Notes: generated by a model from the sequence alone, not told the origin. Shown: positions 52,068 to 62,619, counted from the stretch's first letter. The stretch: DNA of 64,000 bases from Vibrio sp. CB1-14 (GCF_040412085.2 NZ_CP115920.1:186001-250000), one strand, 5' to 3'. Numbers and translations: made by a program.

Positions 52068-52085
52068 TGTGAGAGATCTCGCACA
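52068..52085. promoter_or_regulatory. VarA/GacA (UvrY) box upstream of csrB
   Basis: TGTGAGAGATCTCGCACA, an 18-bp near-palindrome fitting the GacA/VarA-box form TGTAAG-N6-CTTACA with small changes. It lies about 160 bp upstream of the csrB start, the usual distance for this activator at csr/rsm sRNA genes. Confidence 0.65.
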
Positions 52086-52113
52086 CGTCGCGTGTCGAAT
52101 GGCGCAAAATACC

Positions 52114-52770
52114 CTAAAGGCTGGAAATCACCTGTGTGAAGATGGTCACACCAATTCCCGAAAACAGCACGCCACACAGACCATCGATGTAGATGGCGGC
52201 AGAGCCTAGCTTGCGTTGCATGCGCTTAGTCGACAGCGCCCAAGCCAAAAAGGAGAACCAGGCCAAGGAAAGCGACCATAGAATCACGAGTGCGGCCACT
52301 TTACCCGGAATCGACATGGCAGATGGCACCAAGCTAGACATCAAGCTGATAAAGAACACTAAGGCTTTCGGGTTGAGAATATTGGTGGTAAAGCCACGAG
52401 AGAACGCTTGTCTTCGACTTGAAAGCAGAAGACTTGGGTCATTGGCAAGATCACTTGACTGGTGGCGCTGCGGCCATCTACTCCATACGGAGCGTAAGGC
52501 GCCGATACCTAGGTAAAGCAAATAGCTGCCGCCAGCGATTTGCACGACGGCAAACAATGTGGGGTGCTGATGAACGATATAGCTAACGCCCGTTAGACTG
52601 AAAATCGAGTGCAGCAAGATGCCAAACGACAACCCCAGAGCAATATAAAAACCAGTCTGGCGTCCAAATCGAGTCGCGTTTTGTACCACAAGCGCAAAGT
52701 CTGGTCCTGGGCTCATAAGCGCAACAAAGTGCACCGTAGCCAGTGTCATTAGGATAGTAATTTCATTCAT
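52114..52770 (-). CDS. LysE/RhtB family amino-acid exporter
   Basis: A 218-aa inner-membrane exporter with about six hydrophobic helices and the family signature MSPGPDFALVVQNATRFGRQTGFYIALGLSFG near the N-terminus, plus GFTTNILNPKALVFFISL in the second half. Substrate unknown; family members export Lys, Thr, homoserine or other amino acids. It follows the AraC-type gene with a 21-nt gap on the same strand, so the two are likely an operon. Confidence 0.92.
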   Translation of the reverse strand: MNEITILMTLATVHFVALMSPGPDFALVVQNATRFGRQTGFYIALGLSFGILLHSIFSLTGVSYIVHQHPTLFAVVQIAGGSYLLYLGIGALRSVWSRWPQRHQSSDLANDPSLLLSSRRQAFSRGFTTNILNPKALVFFISLMSSLVPSAMSIPGKVAALVILWSLSLAWFSFLAWALSTKRMQRKLGSAAIYIDGLCGVLFSGIGVTIFTQVISSL

Positions 52771-52791
52771 GATCGTTCTAAGAAAACTAAG

Positions 52792-53583
52792 TTAGTTAAT
52801 GTTTGAAGGAGAAACGCCATAGACGTTTCGAAATGCCTTACTAAAGTGTGCTTGGTCGTAAAAACCGGTTTGCAGTGCGACTTGAATTGCGCTCTTTCCG
52901 GCCTTCATCAGTGTCATACTCTTCTCAAGCCTTAGTCTGGTTAGCCAAGCATGCGGTGACATACCGGTTGCCAGTTTAAATTGGCGATGAAACTGCCTTG
53001 GGCTCAAATCGCAAAGTTTAGCAAGCTGCTCTAGGCGGATTGCTTGGTCGAGGTTTGCCATTACATAGTCTCGAATTAGCTTGAGCGATTTAGTACCAAT
53101 GGCATGTGTCTCGGTAGAGAGTGGTTTGCCGTGTCGGTCTAGTATGTTCTGAAAGCTATCTAGAGGAATGCAATCCAGCGCTAAGGCACTCACTTGGTTG
53201 GTACTGAGCGTTTGATGCGTATCCAGCAGTGAGCGAAACAATCCAGGCTCGCGAACAATGGGTGAGTGAAAGCCCAAACCGCCTGAGCTGTTACTCATCG
53301 AAAATTGTGTTAGCCAAGGTGGAGAAACCGCCAGGACTTTTACCTCATAGCCTTCTTCAAAGCGCGCTTGCCCGTCATGGAGCTCATCCGGTGGCATCAA
53401 GACCAAGTCTCCAGGGCCACTGGTGTACGACGAACCTTTTAGCTGAAACTGCTGCTGACCACTGACAATCAACCCAAAGTGATAGTCAAGATGGTAGTGC
53501 TTCTGAAATGCAAACTTTTTGTACGAGCCGTTAATGAGATTAATATCTGGGATCGGCGACGACAGGTAGTCTATCTTCTCCAT
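52792..53583 (-). CDS. AraC-family transcriptional regulator
   Basis: A 263-aa regulator with an N-terminal cupin-like sensor (KHYHLDYHFGLIVSGQQQF, PGDLVLMPPDELHDGQ) and a C-terminal double helix-turn-helix (residues about 165-263: IRLEQLAKLCDLSPRQFHRQFKLATGMSPHAWLTRLRLEKSMTLMK, IAFETGF-like VALQTGFYDQAHFSKAFRNVYGVSP). Start 53583 (MEKIDYL) follows AAGGAGATCAT. Next to a LysE exporter, a frequent pairing in which the regulator controls the exporter. Confidence 0.92.
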   Translation of the reverse strand: MEKIDYLSSPIPDINLINGSYKKFAFQKHYHLDYHFGLIVSGQQQFQLKGSSYTSGPGDLVLMPPDELHDGQARFEEGYEVKVLAVSPPWLTQFSMSNSSGGLGFHSPIVREPGLFRSLLDTHQTLSTNQVSALALDCIPLDSFQNILDRHGKPLSTETHAIGTKSLKLIRDYVMANLDQAIRLEQLAKLCDLSPRQFHRQFKLATGMSPHAWLTRLRLEKSMTLMKAGKSAIQVALQTGFYDQAHFSKAFRNVYGVSPSNIN

Positions 53584-53680
53584 ATGATCTCCTTCTATTA
53601 ATAACATTGGCTCCAGTATAGGAGGTGAAAAGGCGAGGTGTCTTGTAAAAAATGGACACCTCACACATCAAATTTCGGTC

Positions 53681-54583
53681 TTAACGCTTCTTGTTGGCTC
53701 GGTTGGTTTTTAGTCCATCAAAGCTAAACACCACCAATGCACCCCAGATGAAGGAAAAGGTGAGCGCTTTATCTAAGGTAAAGGCCTCGCCATACACGAG
53801 TGCGGCCAGTAAGAACATTAAGCTAGGACCAATGTATTGGAAAAAGCCAAGAGTCGACAGCTTCAAGCGCGTCGCGGCACCGGTAAAGCACAATAGTGGC
53901 AGTGTGGTGATGATACCTGCTGAGATTAGCAGTACGTTCAGTGTCGTGCTGTTGTCCATCATATTTGAGGTCGCCGTATCCGCGATGAACAGCACGTAGA
54001 TAGCGGCTGCTGGCAGCATCACTAAGGTTTCAATGAACAGCCCTGTTTGCGCATCTAAACTGACTTTTTTACGCAGCAAGCCGTATAAACCAAAGCTCAT
54101 TGCCAGCGCAAGGGCAACAACGGGTACCGAGCCAAATGCAATAAGCTGAATCAGAACACCGATGGTAGCAAGTGCGACCGCAAACCACTGCAGTTTTCTG
54201 AGTCTTTCACCCAAGAACAGCATGCCGAGTATTACGTTGATGAGCGGGTTGATGTAGTAACCCAGGCTAGCATCGAGCATGTGATTGGAGTTAACCGCCC
54301 AGATAAAGATAAGCCAGTTAACACCAACCAGTAGTGCGGTGGTGACTAAGTAAGCCATCTTCTTTTTTGAACGCAGCACATCGCGAACGCTGCGCCATCG
54401 TCGACCAAAATGAAGCAAGACGGTCAGTAACACAAATGACCAGATCACACGGTGACTGAGAATTTCTAAGGGAGAGACGCTGCCTAGTGCTTTAAAGTAG
54501 ATAGGGGCAATACCCCACATTGTGTAAGCACCGATGGCGAGTAAAACGCCTTGTTTGGCTCTTTGTTGTTCTTCTAATGACAT
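53681..54583 (-). CDS. rarD: EamA-family transporter RarD
   Basis: A ten-helix drug/metabolite transporter of the RarD group (two EamA repeats). Diagnostic are YTMWGIAPIYFKAL in helix 1, LEILSHRVIWSFVLL, the NWLIFIWAVNSNHMLDASLGYYINPLINVILGMLFLGERL block, and FFQYIGPSLMFLLAALVYGE near the end. 300 aa from ATG 54583 (MSLEEQQRAKQG), preceded by GAGAAAA. The frame is open 48 codons further without similarity. Divergent from recQ. Confidence 0.92.
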   Translation of the reverse strand: MSLEEQQRAKQGVLLAIGAYTMWGIAPIYFKALGSVSPLEILSHRVIWSFVLLTVLLHFGRRWRSVRDVLRSKKKMAYLVTTALLVGVNWLIFIWAVNSNHMLDASLGYYINPLINVILGMLFLGERLRKLQWFAVALATIGVLIQLIAFGSVPVVALALAMSFGLYGLLRKKVSLDAQTGLFIETLVMLPAAAIYVLFIADTATSNMMDNSTTLNVLLISAGIITTLPLLCFTGAATRLKLSTLGFFQYIGPSLMFLLAALVYGEAFTLDKALTFSFIWGALVVFSFDGLKTNRANKKR

Positions 54584-54788
54584 GCAAATTTTCTCAAGAG
54601 CAGGTCTGTGACCATAAAAGGGGAGGAAAGCGTTTGAGTATAACGTGTTGTGTAGTTTTGGACTATTTAATGCTCGATCTGATGCTACTTTTTCTTCACC
54701 TCGCAGAGTAAATTGAGTTTCCTTCAAGTGACAACCCCTCTACAATGTAGCGTTTTCGACCAATCAAAGACTTTCATCAGGATATTGC

Positions 54789-56624
54789 ATGACCGCTGTA
54801 CTCGCTGCAGAACAATCTGAATCGTCACCCAGTTCGCAGTCGGTCTTAGAGTCCGTTTTCGGCTATCAAGAGTTCCGTCCGGGACAGCAAGAGGTTATCG
54901 ATAGTGCCATTGCGGGTAACGATGGCCTAGTTATCATGCCAACCGGTGGCGGTAAATCGCTGTGTTATCAAATTCCAGCCTTGGTGAGACCCGGTGTGAC
55001 ACTGGTTATCTCGCCACTAATTTCTCTGATGAAAGATCAAGTTGACCAACTCAAAGCTGACGGCGTCGCTGCAGAGTGCATTAACTCGACTCAGTCGAGG
55101 GAGGCGTTGATTGATATCTATCGCCGCATGAACAGTGGACAGATCAAGTTGGTGTATGTGTCACCAGAGCGCGTGTTGATGCACGACTTCATCGAAAGAT
55201 TAGAGCATATTGAGCTGTCGATGATTGCAGTGGATGAAGCGCACTGTATTTCTCAGTGGGGGCACGATTTTCGCCCTGAGTATGCCGCGCTTGGTCGACT
55301 AAAAGAGCAATTTCCCTATATACCAGTTGTGGCGCTGACTGCAACGGCCGACGATGCCACTCGCAAAGACATCATCCACAGACTCAATCTGCAAAACCCT
55401 CAAGAATACTTGGGCAGTTTTGATAGACCCAATATTCGCTACACCTTGGTCGAGAAGCATAAGCCTGTCTCACAGATCGTGCGCTTTCTTGGCGAGAACA
55501 AGGGCGGCAGCGGAATCATCTATTGTGGTAGTCGTAAGAAAGTGGAAATGCTCACGGAAAAGCTGTGTGGCAACCACATCCGAGCGGCGGGTTATCACGC
55601 CGGAATGGACATTGATGAGCGTGCTTATGTTCAGGATGCGTTTCAGCGCGACGATATTCAGGTCGTGGTGGCGACAGTGGCCTTTGGTATGGGCATTAAT
55701 AAGCCGAATGTGCGCTTTGTCGCTCACTTTGATATCCCACGTAATATTGAGTCTTACTACCAAGAGACTGGCCGAGCCGGGCGCGATAGTTTGCCCGCAG
55801 AAGCGATGATGCTTTACGATCCTGCCGACATGGGTTGGCTGCGCCGCATGGTGGATGAAAAGCCCGAGGGACCACAAAAGCAGGTCGAGAGTCATAAGCT
55901 TAATGCAATGAGCGCCTTTGCTGAGGCGCAAACCTGTCGTCGTCAGGTACTGCTTAATTACTTTGGTGAGTACCGAGAGCAGCCTTGTGGTAACTGCGAC
56001 ATCTGCTTGGATCCACCTAAGCATTTTGATGCTACCCAAGAAGCACAAAAGGCGCTCTCTTGTGTCTATCGCGTAAATCAAAGCTTTGGTATTAGTTACG
56101 TCGTGGAAGTGCTGCGTGGTATGTCGAATATCCGTATTCGCGAGCATGGTCATGACAAGTTAACCACTTATGGCATCGGCCGAGATCATAGTCATGACTA
56201 CTGGGTGAGTATCTTTAGGCAACTGGTGCACAAAGGGTTACTGAGTCAGAACATCACTCGAAACTCTACGTTGCAGCTTACAGAAGAAGCGCGTCCTCTG
56301 CTACGCGGTGAAACCACGCTAGAGCTTGCCGTACCAAGGCTCGATACCGCCGCGCGCAGCGCAAAATCCGATAAGCTGGCATCGAAACACTACGACAAGA
56401 AGTTGTTTGCCAAACTACGTAAACTGCGTAAGTCGATTGCCGATGAAGATGGCTTGCCACCGTATGTGGTGTTCAGTGACGCTACCTTGATTGATATGGC
56501 AGAAATCTTACCGACCTCGTATGGTGAAATGCTTGCCGTGAACGGGGTGGGTGAGCGCAAGTTAGAAAAGTATGCCGATCCTTTCCTAGACTTAATACAG
56601 GAGCATTTAACTGGTCATGGCTGA
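54789..56624 (+). CDS. recQ: ATP-dependent DNA helicase RecQ
   Basis: SF2 3'-5' helicase of the RecF pathway. Motif 0 [13 protein letters not shown], Walker [17 protein letters not shown]-type box [21 protein letters not shown]-like LTATADD, motif [20 protein letters not shown], motif [11 protein letters not shown], the zinc ligands [24 protein letters not shown], then a winged-helix RQC domain and a C-terminal HRDC domain (residues about 530-605). 611 aa, as in E. coli. Confidence 0.97.
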   Translation: MTAVLAAEQSESSPSSQSVLESVFGYQEFRPGQQEVIDSAIAGNDGLVIMPTGGGKSLCYQIPALVRPGVTLVISPLISLMKDQVDQLKADGVAAECINSTQSREALIDIYRRMNSGQIKLVYVSPERVLMHDFIERLEHIELSMIAVDEAHCISQWGHDFRPEYAALGRLKEQFPYIPVVALTATADDATRKDIIHRLNLQNPQEYLGSFDRPNIRYTLVEKHKPVSQIVRFLGENKGGSGIIYCGSRKKVEMLTEKLCGNHIRAAGYHAGMDIDERAYVQDAFQRDDIQVVVATVAFGMGINKPNVRFVAHFDIPRNIESYYQETGRAGRDSLPAEAMMLYDPADMGWLRRMVDEKPEGPQKQVESHKLNAMSAFAEAQTCRRQVLLNYFGEYREQPCGNCDICLDPPKHFDATQEAQKALSCVYRVNQSFGISYVVEVLRGMSNIRIREHGHDKLTTYGIGRDHSHDYWVSIFRQLVHKGLLSQNITRNSTLQLTEEARPLLRGETTLELAVPRLDTAARSAKSDKLASKHYDKKLFAKLRKLRKSIADEDGLPPYVVFSDATLIDMAEILPTSYGEMLAVNGVGERKLEKYADPFLDLIQEHLTGHG

Positions 56625-56919
56625 TTTTGGTCTTCGAGAATACATTGAAGAGGAAGGCAAACTGCTTATCGTTACTCCTTCCTTTGATTTTGATAGCTTT
56701 GATTCACTAGCGATGTCGATGCTCGATCTGCTCGGCGCAACTGTGGTTGAAAAGCAGTGGGACGCAGACATTCACTCTTGGCTGGTGGATTTTGAAGGCT
56801 GCCGCATGCTTTTAAAAGGTGAGCACTACAGTGAATCAATGTGGCTTGAGGCTTTAGATATCTCTGCGAGCAAAGAAGAGTTTGATTTCTTAGAGGGGCT
56901 ATTTCGTCGCGGCTTTTGA
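56617..56919 (+). CDS. Small acidic protein overlapping recQ (DUF3630-like)
   Basis: A 100-aa acidic protein ([65 protein letters not shown]...). I believe it belongs to DUF3630, but this is from memory of the pattern only. No function known. Its ATG overlaps the recQ stop by 8 nt, so translation is coupled and it may act with RecQ. Confidence 0.75.
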   Translation: MADFGLREYIEEEGKLLIVTPSFDFDSFDSLAMSMLDLLGATVVEKQWDADIHSWLVDFEGCRMLLKGEHYSESMWLEALDISASKEEFDFLEGLFRRGF

Positions 56920-56941
56920 CATAACGCATTCAGTCGTTAGC

Positions 56942-56957
56942 TCGAAAACGTTTGCTA
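56942..56957 (-). promoter_or_regulatory. PurR-like box upstream of the queuosine-precursor transporter
   Basis: Minus strand TAGCAAACGTTTTCGA: the core GCAAACGTTTTC is a perfect PurR core, with both outermost bases off consensus. It lies just upstream of the promoter of the gene at 57129. Comparative studies have proposed yhhQ as a PurR-regulon member in gamma-proteobacteria. Confidence 0.6.
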
Positions 56958-56969
56958 TATTATCCTCTA

Positions 56970-56997
56970 TTGCGCGCCAAGTTGATTAATGTATAAT
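56970..56997 (+). promoter_or_regulatory. Promoter of the queuosine-precursor transporter gene
   Basis: TTGCGC, 16-bp spacer, TATAAT; start of transcription near 57004, giving a leader of about 125 nt that contains the riboswitch. Confidence 0.55.
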
Positions 56998-57086
56998 CGC
57001 CCGCCGCTGAGCTTAGTTAATCAAACAATGAGTTAAATAAGCGGCACAACAAACCATTTTATTAGTCACTCGAGGCTTTGCCTCAA

Positions 57087-57122
57087 CTTGGGTTCCCTCA
57101 ACCCCAAGCAAAACGAAAAAGG
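57087..57122 (+). promoter_or_regulatory. preQ1-I riboswitch
   Basis: Stem CTTGGG (57087-57092) with CCCAAG (57103-57108), a C/U-rich loop TTCCCTCAAC, then an A-rich tail CAAAACGAAAAAGG. This matches the class I preQ1 aptamer in layout and sequence; the Thermoanaerobacter example has CTGGG..AACCCCAG..AACAAAACAAGG. The tail carries the AAGG ribosome site six bases before ATG 57129, and loop CCT can pair with AGG, so preQ1 should block translation. A second small hairpin (GAGG..CCTC) precedes it. Confidence 0.85.
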
Positions 57123-57128
57123 TACAAT

Positions 57129-57800
57129 ATGAACTCGTTTTCCCCTGCGCAGCAGCGCAAAGCCCTGACATTTCTTGTTTTATTTCACTTGGTGATCATC
57201 GCATCCAGTAATTACTTGGTGCAGCTACCGTTTACTATTTTCGGTTTCCACACCACGTGGGGCGCATTTACTTTCCCATTCATTTTCCTTGCGACCGATC
57301 TGACCGTACGTATCTTTGGTGCTGGTTTAGCCCGTAAGATCATCTTCTTGGTCATGCTGCCTGCGTTGGCGGTGTCGTATGGATTATCAGTATTGTTCTT
57401 TGAAGGGCAGTTCCAAGGCTTTGGACACTTAGGTGAATTTAACCTGTTTGTTGCTCGTATCGCTGCGGCAAGTTTTATGGCTTACCTGTTGGGACAAATC
57501 CTAGATGTGCATGTTTTCAACCGCCTGCGCCAAATGAAGCAGTGGTGGGTGGCTCCGACATGTTCAACACTGTTTGGTAACGCGCTGGATACGCTGGCTT
57601 TCTTTGCTATCGCATTCTACCAAAGCCCAGATCCGTTCATGGCAGAGCATTGGACGGAGATCGCCTTGGTCGATTACGGCTTTAAACTGGTGATCAGTCT
57701 TGGTCTGTTCGTTCCAATGTACGGCGTGCTGCTCAACTTCTTGGTGAAGAAGCTTACTGCAGTGAACCCAGACTTAAAGGTGAGCGGTGTAAAAGCCTAA
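57129..57800 (+). CDS. yhhQ: Queuosine precursor transporter YhhQ
   Basis: A 223-aa inner-membrane protein of the COG1738/ECF-like family that imports queuosine precursors (preQ0/preQ1) for tRNA modification. About six hydrophobic helices are present, with NYLVQLPFTIFGFHTTWGAFTFPFIFLATDLTVRIFG, SFMAYLLGQILDVHVFNRLR and the STLFGNALDTLAFFAIAF block. Start 57129 (MNSFSPAQQRK) follows AAGG of the riboswitch. The preQ1 aptamer in its leader supports this assignment directly. Ends in a strong terminator. Confidence 0.93.
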   Translation: MNSFSPAQQRKALTFLVLFHLVIIASSNYLVQLPFTIFGFHTTWGAFTFPFIFLATDLTVRIFGAGLARKIIFLVMLPALAVSYGLSVLFFEGQFQGFGHLGEFNLFVARIAAASFMAYLLGQILDVHVFNRLRQMKQWWVAPTCSTLFGNALDTLAFFAIAFYQSPDPFMAEHWTEIALVDYGFKLVISLGLFVPMYGVLLNFLVKKLTAVNPDLKVSGVKA

Positions 57801-57822
57801 TGAATCTCTAGAAGCTAAATAT

Positions 57823-57858
57823 AAAAAATCCCGAACGGTTTGGTTCGGGATTTTTTTT
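57823..57858. terminator. Bidirectional terminator, yhhQ/gppA
   Basis: AAAAAATCCCGAAC, loop, GTTCGGGATTTTTTTT between convergent genes. Confidence 0.93.
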
Positions 57859-57890
57859 ACAGCAATAGACTTAAACAGTTTGAGTCAGGA

Positions 57891-59387
57891 TTAGACCGCC
57901 TGAATCGTCAGTGGCCAACCAGCATCTGACTGTCGGTTAGACTCGATTTCCAGCCCTGCTGCTGACAGAGGATGGGCTTCTAACCACTGCTTGTCGATAG
58001 AGAGCGTTAGGCTATTGCCCTCACATTGCACCGCAAATCGAGGCTGCAGATCACGCTGACGGCGGTGAGTAATGATCACCGATAAGCGCAGCAGTCGCAG
58101 TACACGCTCGGCACTTTGTGTCGATAGAGCATGCTGCGATGGCAGTGGTGTTAGCTGGTCTTTGTATCGACGAACCACTTCACTAAGCAGATGCTTTTGC
58201 GCGCGAGTGAAACCCGGTAAATCTAAGTTTTGAAGTAAGTACGCACTATGCTCACCGGCCTTTTTAAAGTTCAAGGTTAGGCCGATTTCATGCAACTTTG
58301 ATGCAGCTTCAAGCAGGGCAACGGCATGTGGCTCTTCAATCCAGCTTTCATTGCCACAGCTTACTAATAAGCTGGTGGCGGTAGCAGCAACTTGATCGCC
58401 GTATTCCACATCGAGCTGACAACGGGTTTGCACGCTGTTGATGGTGCGCGCACGAATGTCATCTTGTTGCAGCTCTTCAACCATGTCATACACCATGCCC
58501 TCGCGTAGCGCGCCGCCAGCAAGAGTCATGGAATCGATATTGAGTAGCTCAAATATGGCAATCAATATAGATAGGCCGCTCGGGAACACCAAAGCGCGCT
58601 CTAGAGTTAGACCATCAATGTCGAGCTCTTCAAGATGATCGGCTTGCATCGCTTGTTTTTGCAGTCGCTTTAGTTTGGCATGAGTGATGACCTCATCCAT
58701 ACCTTGCGCCAGCATGATCTCTTGCAGGGCTTGTACTGTGCCACTGGCACCAACACATACATCCCATCCCAATCCCTGATACTGCTCGAGAATTGGGGCG
58801 AGCGTCTGTTTGGCACCTTCGATAGCACGTTCGAAGTTCGCTTTGTTCAGCTGGCGGTCTTTAAAGTAACGCTCTAGCCAAGTGACGCAGCCCATTTTCA
58901 GGCTGGTCAATGCTTTTGGCTCGAATCCTTCGCCAATTATGAGCTCGGTACTGGCACCACCAATATCGACTACAAGGCGACGGCCAGTACCGCCAGACGT
59001 ATGAGCTACACCTTTATAGATGGTCGCTGCTTCTTCTTCACCGCTGATCACTTGGATTGGGTAACCCAAGATTTGATCGGCTTTGGTTAGGAATACATCG
59101 ACATTAGTTGCGGTACGTAGTGTTGCGGTACCAACAATACGGATGTTTTCCTTTGGAATGTCCTGAAGTCGTTCCGCGAAAAGACTTAGGCAATCCCAAC
59201 CACGCTGCATCGCTTCTTGACTGAGAGCCATCTCATCATCAAGGCCTGCGGCCAAACGTACTTTGCGCTTAATCTTGGCCATGGTCTGAATGCTGCCATC
59301 GATATGACGCACAACCAACATGTGGAAACTGTTGGAGCCAAGATCGATAGCCGCATACAAAGGTGAAGAATTCACTGCAAGACTCAT
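57891..59387 (-). CDS. gppA: Guanosine pentaphosphatase / exopolyphosphatase GppA
   Basis: Hydrolyses pppGpp to ppGpp and can act on polyphosphate. It is an actin/hsp70-fold phosphatase: phosphate-1 [34 protein letters not shown] with the catalytic Glu, phosphate-2 [24 protein letters not shown] and [13 protein letters not shown], followed by the HD-like C-terminal domain ([21 protein letters not shown]). It aligns with E. coli GppA rather than Ppx. 498 aa. Downstream of rhlB on the same strand, the conserved order. Confidence 0.95.
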   Translation of the reverse strand: MSLAVNSSPLYAAIDLGSNSFHMLVVRHIDGSIQTMAKIKRKVRLAAGLDDEMALSQEAMQRGWDCLSLFAERLQDIPKENIRIVGTATLRTATNVDVFLTKADQILGYPIQVISGEEEAATIYKGVAHTSGGTGRRLVVDIGGASTELIIGEGFEPKALTSLKMGCVTWLERYFKDRQLNKANFERAIEGAKQTLAPILEQYQGLGWDVCVGASGTVQALQEIMLAQGMDEVITHAKLKRLQKQAMQADHLEELDIDGLTLERALVFPSGLSILIAIFELLNIDSMTLAGGALREGMVYDMVEELQQDDIRARTINSVQTRCQLDVEYGDQVAATATSLLVSCGNESWIEEPHAVALLEAASKLHEIGLTLNFKKAGEHSAYLLQNLDLPGFTRAQKHLLSEVVRRYKDQLTPLPSQHALSTQSAERVLRLLRLSVIITHRRQRDLQPRFAVQCEGNSLTLSIDKQWLEAHPLSAAGLEIESNRQSDAGWPLTIQAV

Positions 59388-59439
59388 AAAAACTGCTTAC
59401 TTCCTGTTCAGATTACTGCTTATGTCAGATCTCGGTCTA

Positions 59440-60732
59440 TTAAGACCTTGGTGATCTTGGCCTTCTTTGAGGCTTTCTGTTTGATGGTCGTGAACCACCT
59501 GTATTAGTGCGACGAGGGCCTGAGTTGCGGCTCTTCATAACAAGTGGAGCAGGCAGCTCGGTCAACAGTGCGCTTGAGTCATAGTCAGACACTGGGATTG
59601 AGTGCTCGATATACTCTTCAATCGCTGGTAGGTTGATCGCGTATTCTTCACAAGCAAAGCTGATTGAGTGACCACTTGCACCAGCACGACCTGTACGGCC
59701 AATACGGTGCACGTAATCTTCACAGTCGTCAGGTAGGTCGTAGTTGAATACGTGCGTAACTTGAGGAATATGTAGACCACGCGCTGCAACATCCGTTGCA
59801 ACCAGAATGTCTACATCGCCTTTTGTGAATTGCTCAAGGATCTTTTCACGCTTCTTCTGCGGAACATCTCCAGTTAAAAGACCAACGCGGTGTCCGTCAG
59901 CGGCAAGGTGACCCCACACTTTTTCACACTTATGTTTAGTGTTGGCAAAGATAATGGCGCGATCGGGCCACTCTTCTTCCAAAAGCGTTTGCAGTAGAGC
60001 CATTTTTTCATTGTTCGATGGGTAGAACAGCTCTTCTTGAATGCGGTGACCCGTTTTTTGCTCAGGCTCAACAACCACGTGTTCAGGGTTATGCATGTGT
60101 TCGAACGCTAGCTCTTGTACACGGTATGACAAGGTCGCAGAGAACAGCATGTTGAGACGGTCTTTAGGCTCAGGCATACGGCGGAACAAAAAGCGAATGT
60201 CTTTAATAAAGCCAAGGTCGAACATACGATCGGCTTCATCAAGAACCACAGCTTGAATGTTGTTGAGGTTAAATACTCGTTTCTTATAAAAGTCGATAAT
60301 ACGACCACAAGTACCGATTAGGATATCGACACCATCTTCAAATTTCGCTAGCTGTTTGTCGTAGCTATCGCCCCCATACGCTAGTGCTGTTTTTAGACCC
60401 GTGCTTTCAATGAGCGGTTTCGCATCATTGTGGATCTGAATAGCAAGTTCGCGCGTTGGAGCCATGATGATTGCGCGCGGTTGTGTCGCTTTGCGGCCTT
60501 CATGTTCAGGCGTATTTAACAGATGGTTAAAGGTAGCAGTGAGAAACGCAAGCGTTTTTCCCGTCCCGGTTTGGGCTTGTCCTGCAATATCTTGGCCGGC
60601 GAGCAGTACCGGCAGCGCCAAGGCTTGGATCGGGGTACAGTATTCGAACCCTTTTTTTTCCAATCCTTCAATGATTTGGGGGTGTAACTCCAAATCGGCG
60701 AACTTTTGCTCTGTGATATGCGTCTTTTTCAT
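59440..60732 (-). CDS. rhlB: ATP-dependent RNA helicase RhlB
   Basis: DEAD-box helicase of the RNA degradosome. Q-motif [16 protein letters not shown], Walker [25 protein letters not shown] box [17 protein letters not shown] in [16 protein letters not shown] and [11 protein letters not shown] basic Arg/Ser/Pro-rich tail ([26 protein letters not shown]) ends it. 430 aa. Divergent from trxA. Confidence 0.96.
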   Translation of the reverse strand: MKKTHITEQKFADLELHPQIIEGLEKKGFEYCTPIQALALPVLLAGQDIAGQAQTGTGKTLAFLTATFNHLLNTPEHEGRKATQPRAIIMAPTRELAIQIHNDAKPLIESTGLKTALAYGGDSYDKQLAKFEDGVDILIGTCGRIIDFYKKRVFNLNNIQAVVLDEADRMFDLGFIKDIRFLFRRMPEPKDRLNMLFSATLSYRVQELAFEHMHNPEHVVVEPEQKTGHRIQEELFYPSNNEKMALLQTLLEEEWPDRAIIFANTKHKCEKVWGHLAADGHRVGLLTGDVPQKKREKILEQFTKGDVDILVATDVAARGLHIPQVTHVFNYDLPDDCEDYVHRIGRTGRAGASGHSISFACEEYAINLPAIEEYIEHSIPVSDYDSSALLTELPAPLVMKSRNSGPRRTNTGGSRPSNRKPQRRPRSPRS

Positions 60733-60840
60733 CGGTATAGAATATCAGCTTAAGCTTGCAATACGAAGGTAAATACATTCCAATAGGAGATCTAATTGTT
60801 GGTGATTATCTCATCAATACAAAAAATATCGGAGTGAAAG

Positions 60841-61167
60841 ATGAGTGAAAAGATTTTGCAGCTGACGGATGACGGTTTTGAAACTGACGTAATTAATGCT
60901 GCAGGCCCGGTTCTTGTTGACTTCTGGGCGGAGTGGTGTGGTCCTTGTAAGATGATTGCCCCAATCCTCGATGAAATCGCAGATGAGTACGAAGGCAAAC
61001 TCACTATCGGCAAGCTAAACATCGACCAAAACGCAGGTACTCCACCTAAGTTTGGTATCCGTGGCATTCCAACGCTACTACTTTTCAAAGATGGCGGAGT
61101 GGCAGCAACGAAGGTTGGCGCACTGTCTAAAACTCAGCTAAAAGAGTTCTTAGACGAGAACTTATAA
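60841..61167 (+). CDS. trxA: Thioredoxin 1
   Basis: Cytoplasmic disulfide reductase. Active site WCGPCK (residues about 32-37), cis-Pro loop [10 protein letters not shown], 108 aa. Ribosome site GGAG before ATG. Lies between rhlB (divergent) and rho, as in most gamma-proteobacteria, with its own terminator. Confidence 0.97.
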   Translation: MSEKILQLTDDGFETDVINAAGPVLVDFWAEWCGPCKMIAPILDEIADEYEGKLTIGKLNIDQNAGTPPKFGIRGIPTLLLFKDGGVAATKVGALSKTQLKEFLDENL

Positions 61168-61179
61168 TGAGAAGTAACG

Positions 61180-61219
61180 AAAACCGTGTATCTTAACAAA
61201 TACACGGTTTTGTTTTTTT
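61180..61219 (+). terminator. Terminator after trxA
   Basis: AAAACCGTGTAT, loop, ATACACGGTTTTG then TTTTTTT. Confidence 0.92.
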
Positions 61220-61359
61220 CAAAGCTAGACTAGACTCTTTTTTAGTGATAATTTATCGCACGTTAATTAAACAAGTGTTCACTTCTTGGTCGATCCTGTG
61301 ACCAAATCCTTCTTAACAACAAAACAGATCCTATTTTGACTAAACAAACATCCACCACA

Positions 61360-62619
61360 ATGAACTTAACAGAATTGAAGAACAGACCTGTTTCTGAGCT
61401 CGTTAAACTTGGCGAATCTCTTGGTCTGGAAAACTTAGCTCGTCTGCGTAAGCAAGACATCATCTTCGCCATCTTAAAAGCCCATGCGAAAAGTGGTGAA
61501 GATATCTTTGGTGACGGGGTCTTAGAGATTCTTCAAGATGGTTTTGGTTTCCTGCGTAGCGCAGACAGTTCATACCTTGCTGGCCCAGATGATATCTACG
61601 TTTCTCCAAGTCAGATCCGTCGTTTCAACCTGCGTACAGGTGACTCGATTGCCGGTAAGATTCGACCACCAAAAGATGGCGAGCGCTATTTCGCACTTCT
61701 AAAAGTAAACACTGTTAACGCTGACAAGCCAGATAACGCGCGTAACAAGATCCTGTTTGAAAACCTAACCCCTCTGCATGCTAACGAACGCATGACTATG
61801 GAGCGTGGTAATGGCTCAACAGAAGACATCACCGCACGTGTTCTTGATCTCGCGTCACCAATCGGTAAAGGTCAACGTGGTCTCATCGTTGCACCACCTA
61901 AAGCGGGTAAAACCATGCTGCTGCAAAACATCGCGCAGAGCATTGCCCACAACCACCCTGAGTGTGAATTGATGGTGCTTCTTATCGACGAACGTCCGGA
62001 AGAAGTAACCGAGATGCAGCGCCTAGTTAAAGGTGAGGTAATCGCATCTACGTTTGATGAGCCAGCGTCTCGCCACGTTCAGGTTGCTGAAATGGTTATC
62101 GAGAAAGCGAAGCGTCTTGTTGAACACAAGAAAGACGTGGTTATCCTACTAGACTCTATCACTCGTCTAGCTCGCGCTTATAACACTGTTGTACCTTCAT
62201 CAGGTAAGGTTCTTACTGGTGGTGTTGATGCTAACGCACTACACCGTCCTAAGCGTTTCTTCGGTGCAGCTCGTAACGTAGAAGAAGGCGGTAGCCTAAC
62301 TATCATCGCAACAGCGCTAGTGGATACTGGTTCTAAGATGGATGAAGTTATCTACGAAGAGTTTAAAGGTACAGGTAACATGGAACTGCACCTAAACCGT
62401 AAGATTGCCGAGAAGCGCGTGTTCCCTGCGATTGACTTCAACCGTTCAGGTACCCGTCGTGAAGAGCTACTGACGAAAGCAGATGAGCTACAGAAGATGT
62501 GGATCCTACGTAAGATTGTTCACCCAATGGGCGAAATCGATGCGATGGAATTCCTAATCGACAAGCTTGCAATGACTAAGACTAATGACGAGTTCTTTGA
62601 CGCAATGCGTCGCCAGTAA
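61360..62619 (+). CDS. rho: Transcription termination factor Rho
   Basis: Hexameric RNA-dependent ATPase. N-terminal Rho_N and cold-shock-like RNA-binding domain ([17 protein letters not shown]), Walker [15 protein letters not shown], Walker [18 protein letters not shown]-loop/R-loop region [23 protein letters not shown]. 419 aa from MNLTELKN, the same start as E. coli; an upstream TTG at 61336 is in frame. The 140-nt leader after the trxA terminator may hold autoregulatory sites, but I see no clear leader peptide. Confidence 0.98.
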   Translation: MNLTELKNRPVSELVKLGESLGLENLARLRKQDIIFAILKAHAKSGEDIFGDGVLEILQDGFGFLRSADSSYLAGPDDIYVSPSQIRRFNLRTGDSIAGKIRPPKDGERYFALLKVNTVNADKPDNARNKILFENLTPLHANERMTMERGNGSTEDITARVLDLASPIGKGQRGLIVAPPKAGKTMLLQNIAQSIAHNHPECELMVLLIDERPEEVTEMQRLVKGEVIASTFDEPASRHVQVAEMVIEKAKRLVEHKKDVVILLDSITRLARAYNTVVPSSGKVLTGGVDANALHRPKRFFGAARNVEEGGSLTIIATALVDTGSKMDEVIYEEFKGTGNMELHLNRKIAEKRVFPAIDFNRSGTRREELLTKADELQKMWILRKIVHPMGEIDAMEFLIDKLAMTKTNDEFFDAMRRQ

